From Acidobacteriota bacterium (GTDB taxonomy: Bacteria > Acidobacteriota > Terriglobia > Terriglobales > Acidobacteriaceae): DNA of 5,814 nucleotides. The notes below the pieces were generated by a model. That model made no database searches. It had not been told where the DNA came from and saw only the letters and a list, made by a program, of their open reading frames with translations. How positions within the stretch are numbered: position 1 is the first letter of the stretch; each line of letters starts with the position of its first letter. The stretch is from assembly GCA_021780095.1 (NCBI GenBank), contig JAJXZK010000007.1, forward strand, positions 1 to 5,814. Reading direction: 5' to 3'. Shown one piece after another: positions 5,577-5,814 of this stretch. The translations under genes and the position numbers were made by a program.

Positions 5577-5814
5577 TTACGCAACTCTTTCCGCTTCCCT
5601 CGGTGCTGCATTTTGTAGCCCAAGTAGCCCAACTAAGGAAAAGCCTAGCCCGGCTCGCTCGCACCATTCCCGTCTCCACGCTTCGTCGTTCTCTAGCCCT
5701 CCCGCGTAGAGATCGGTCACAGTCTGTTTCGAGTGCCCGAGCCAAAGCCGGATCAGGTCCTCCGGCACACGCGCCCGGCGCAATGTCTCCGTGCGAAATC
5801 GACGGAAGGCATGA
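5577..5814 (-). CDS. Tyrosine recombinase / phage-type integrase, C-terminal part
   Basis: The last 78 residues of an integrase, ending at TAA (5577-5579); the N-terminus and most of the catalytic domain lie beyond the right edge. The fragment starts with HAFRRFRTETL, the HxxR box (His1, Arg4 of the visible part). VPEDLIRLWLGHS follows with the LGH histidine (His27), and then TVTDLYAGG with the nucleophilic tyrosine (Tyr36), at the usual nine-residue spacing from that histidine. The tail GLGFSL is typical of phage-type integrases in soil bacteria. All visible catalytic residues are present, so the visible part is not obviously decayed. The enzyme would catalyse site-specific insertion and excision of the element it belongs to. 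Its convergent position next to tRNA-Arg strongly suggests the tRNA is its attB. No start can be chosen; the TTG at 5781-5783 lies inside the domain and is not a real start. Confidence 0.9.
   Translation of the reverse strand, partial: HAFRRFRTETLRRARVPEDLIRLWLGHSKQTVTDLYAGGLENDEAWRREWCERAGLGFSLVGLLGLQNAAPREAERVA

Noticed and set aside
5554..5745. Minus-strand frame of 63 codons next to the tRNA
   Set aside because: It overlaps the integrase in another register; the integrase frame carries the catalytic motifs.
1..5814. CRISPR array, insertion-sequence ends, rRNA, riboswitch
   Set aside because: I looked for regularly spaced repeats, paired terminal inverted repeats flanking a transposase, rRNA-like sequence and recognisable riboswitch cores, and saw none.

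Overview
The window (5,814 bp, moderately GC-rich, bacterial) most resembles an Acidobacteriota chromosome. The main reason is its largest gene, a TonB-dependent receptor of about 1,220 residues with an N-terminal carboxypeptidase-regulatory-like domain and an Oar-type plug and barrel. This architecture is strongly expanded in that phylum. The assignment is an inference from protein style, not from a marker gene.

Layout: (1) Positions 1-894, minus strand: the first 298 residues of a protein related to the UROD/MetE (cobalamin-independent methionine synthase) superfamily. It begins behind a strong Shine-Dalgarno sequence and runs off the left edge. (2) Positions 895-1377: a 483-bp divergent intergenic region holding a cluster of A/T palindromes, repeated 8-mers, two candidate promoters towards the receptor and a perfect 16-bp palindrome in the receptor leader. 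(3) Positions 1378-5049, plus strand: the TonB-dependent receptor with signal peptide, complete. It is followed by a strong 11-bp hairpin. (4) Positions 5050-5474: mostly non-coding, containing what looks like the C-terminal remnant of an NTF2/SnoaL-like protein on the minus strand and a likely tRNA promoter. (5) Positions 5475-5551: an intact tRNA-Arg(TCG) with encoded CCA. (6) Positions 5577-5814, minus strand: the C-terminal 78 residues of a tyrosine recombinase (phage-type integrase), convergent with the tRNA and 25 bp from its 3' end. It is cut by the right window edge.

How the parts fit: the receptor and the MetE-like gene are transcribed divergently from a shared, motif-rich control region and may be co-regulated, but nothing here proves a shared pathway. 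The tRNA-Arg/integrase junction is the classic signature of one end of an integrative element, so DNA to the right of about 5551 is probably acquired and DNA to the left is probably host chromosome. I see no convincing evidence of a wholly new multi-gene system. The most informative points are the tRNA/integrase boundary, the MetE-like enzyme that keeps the His-X-Cys motif but appears to lack the Glu zinc ligand, the structured divergent promoter region, and the paired cysteines of the receptor.
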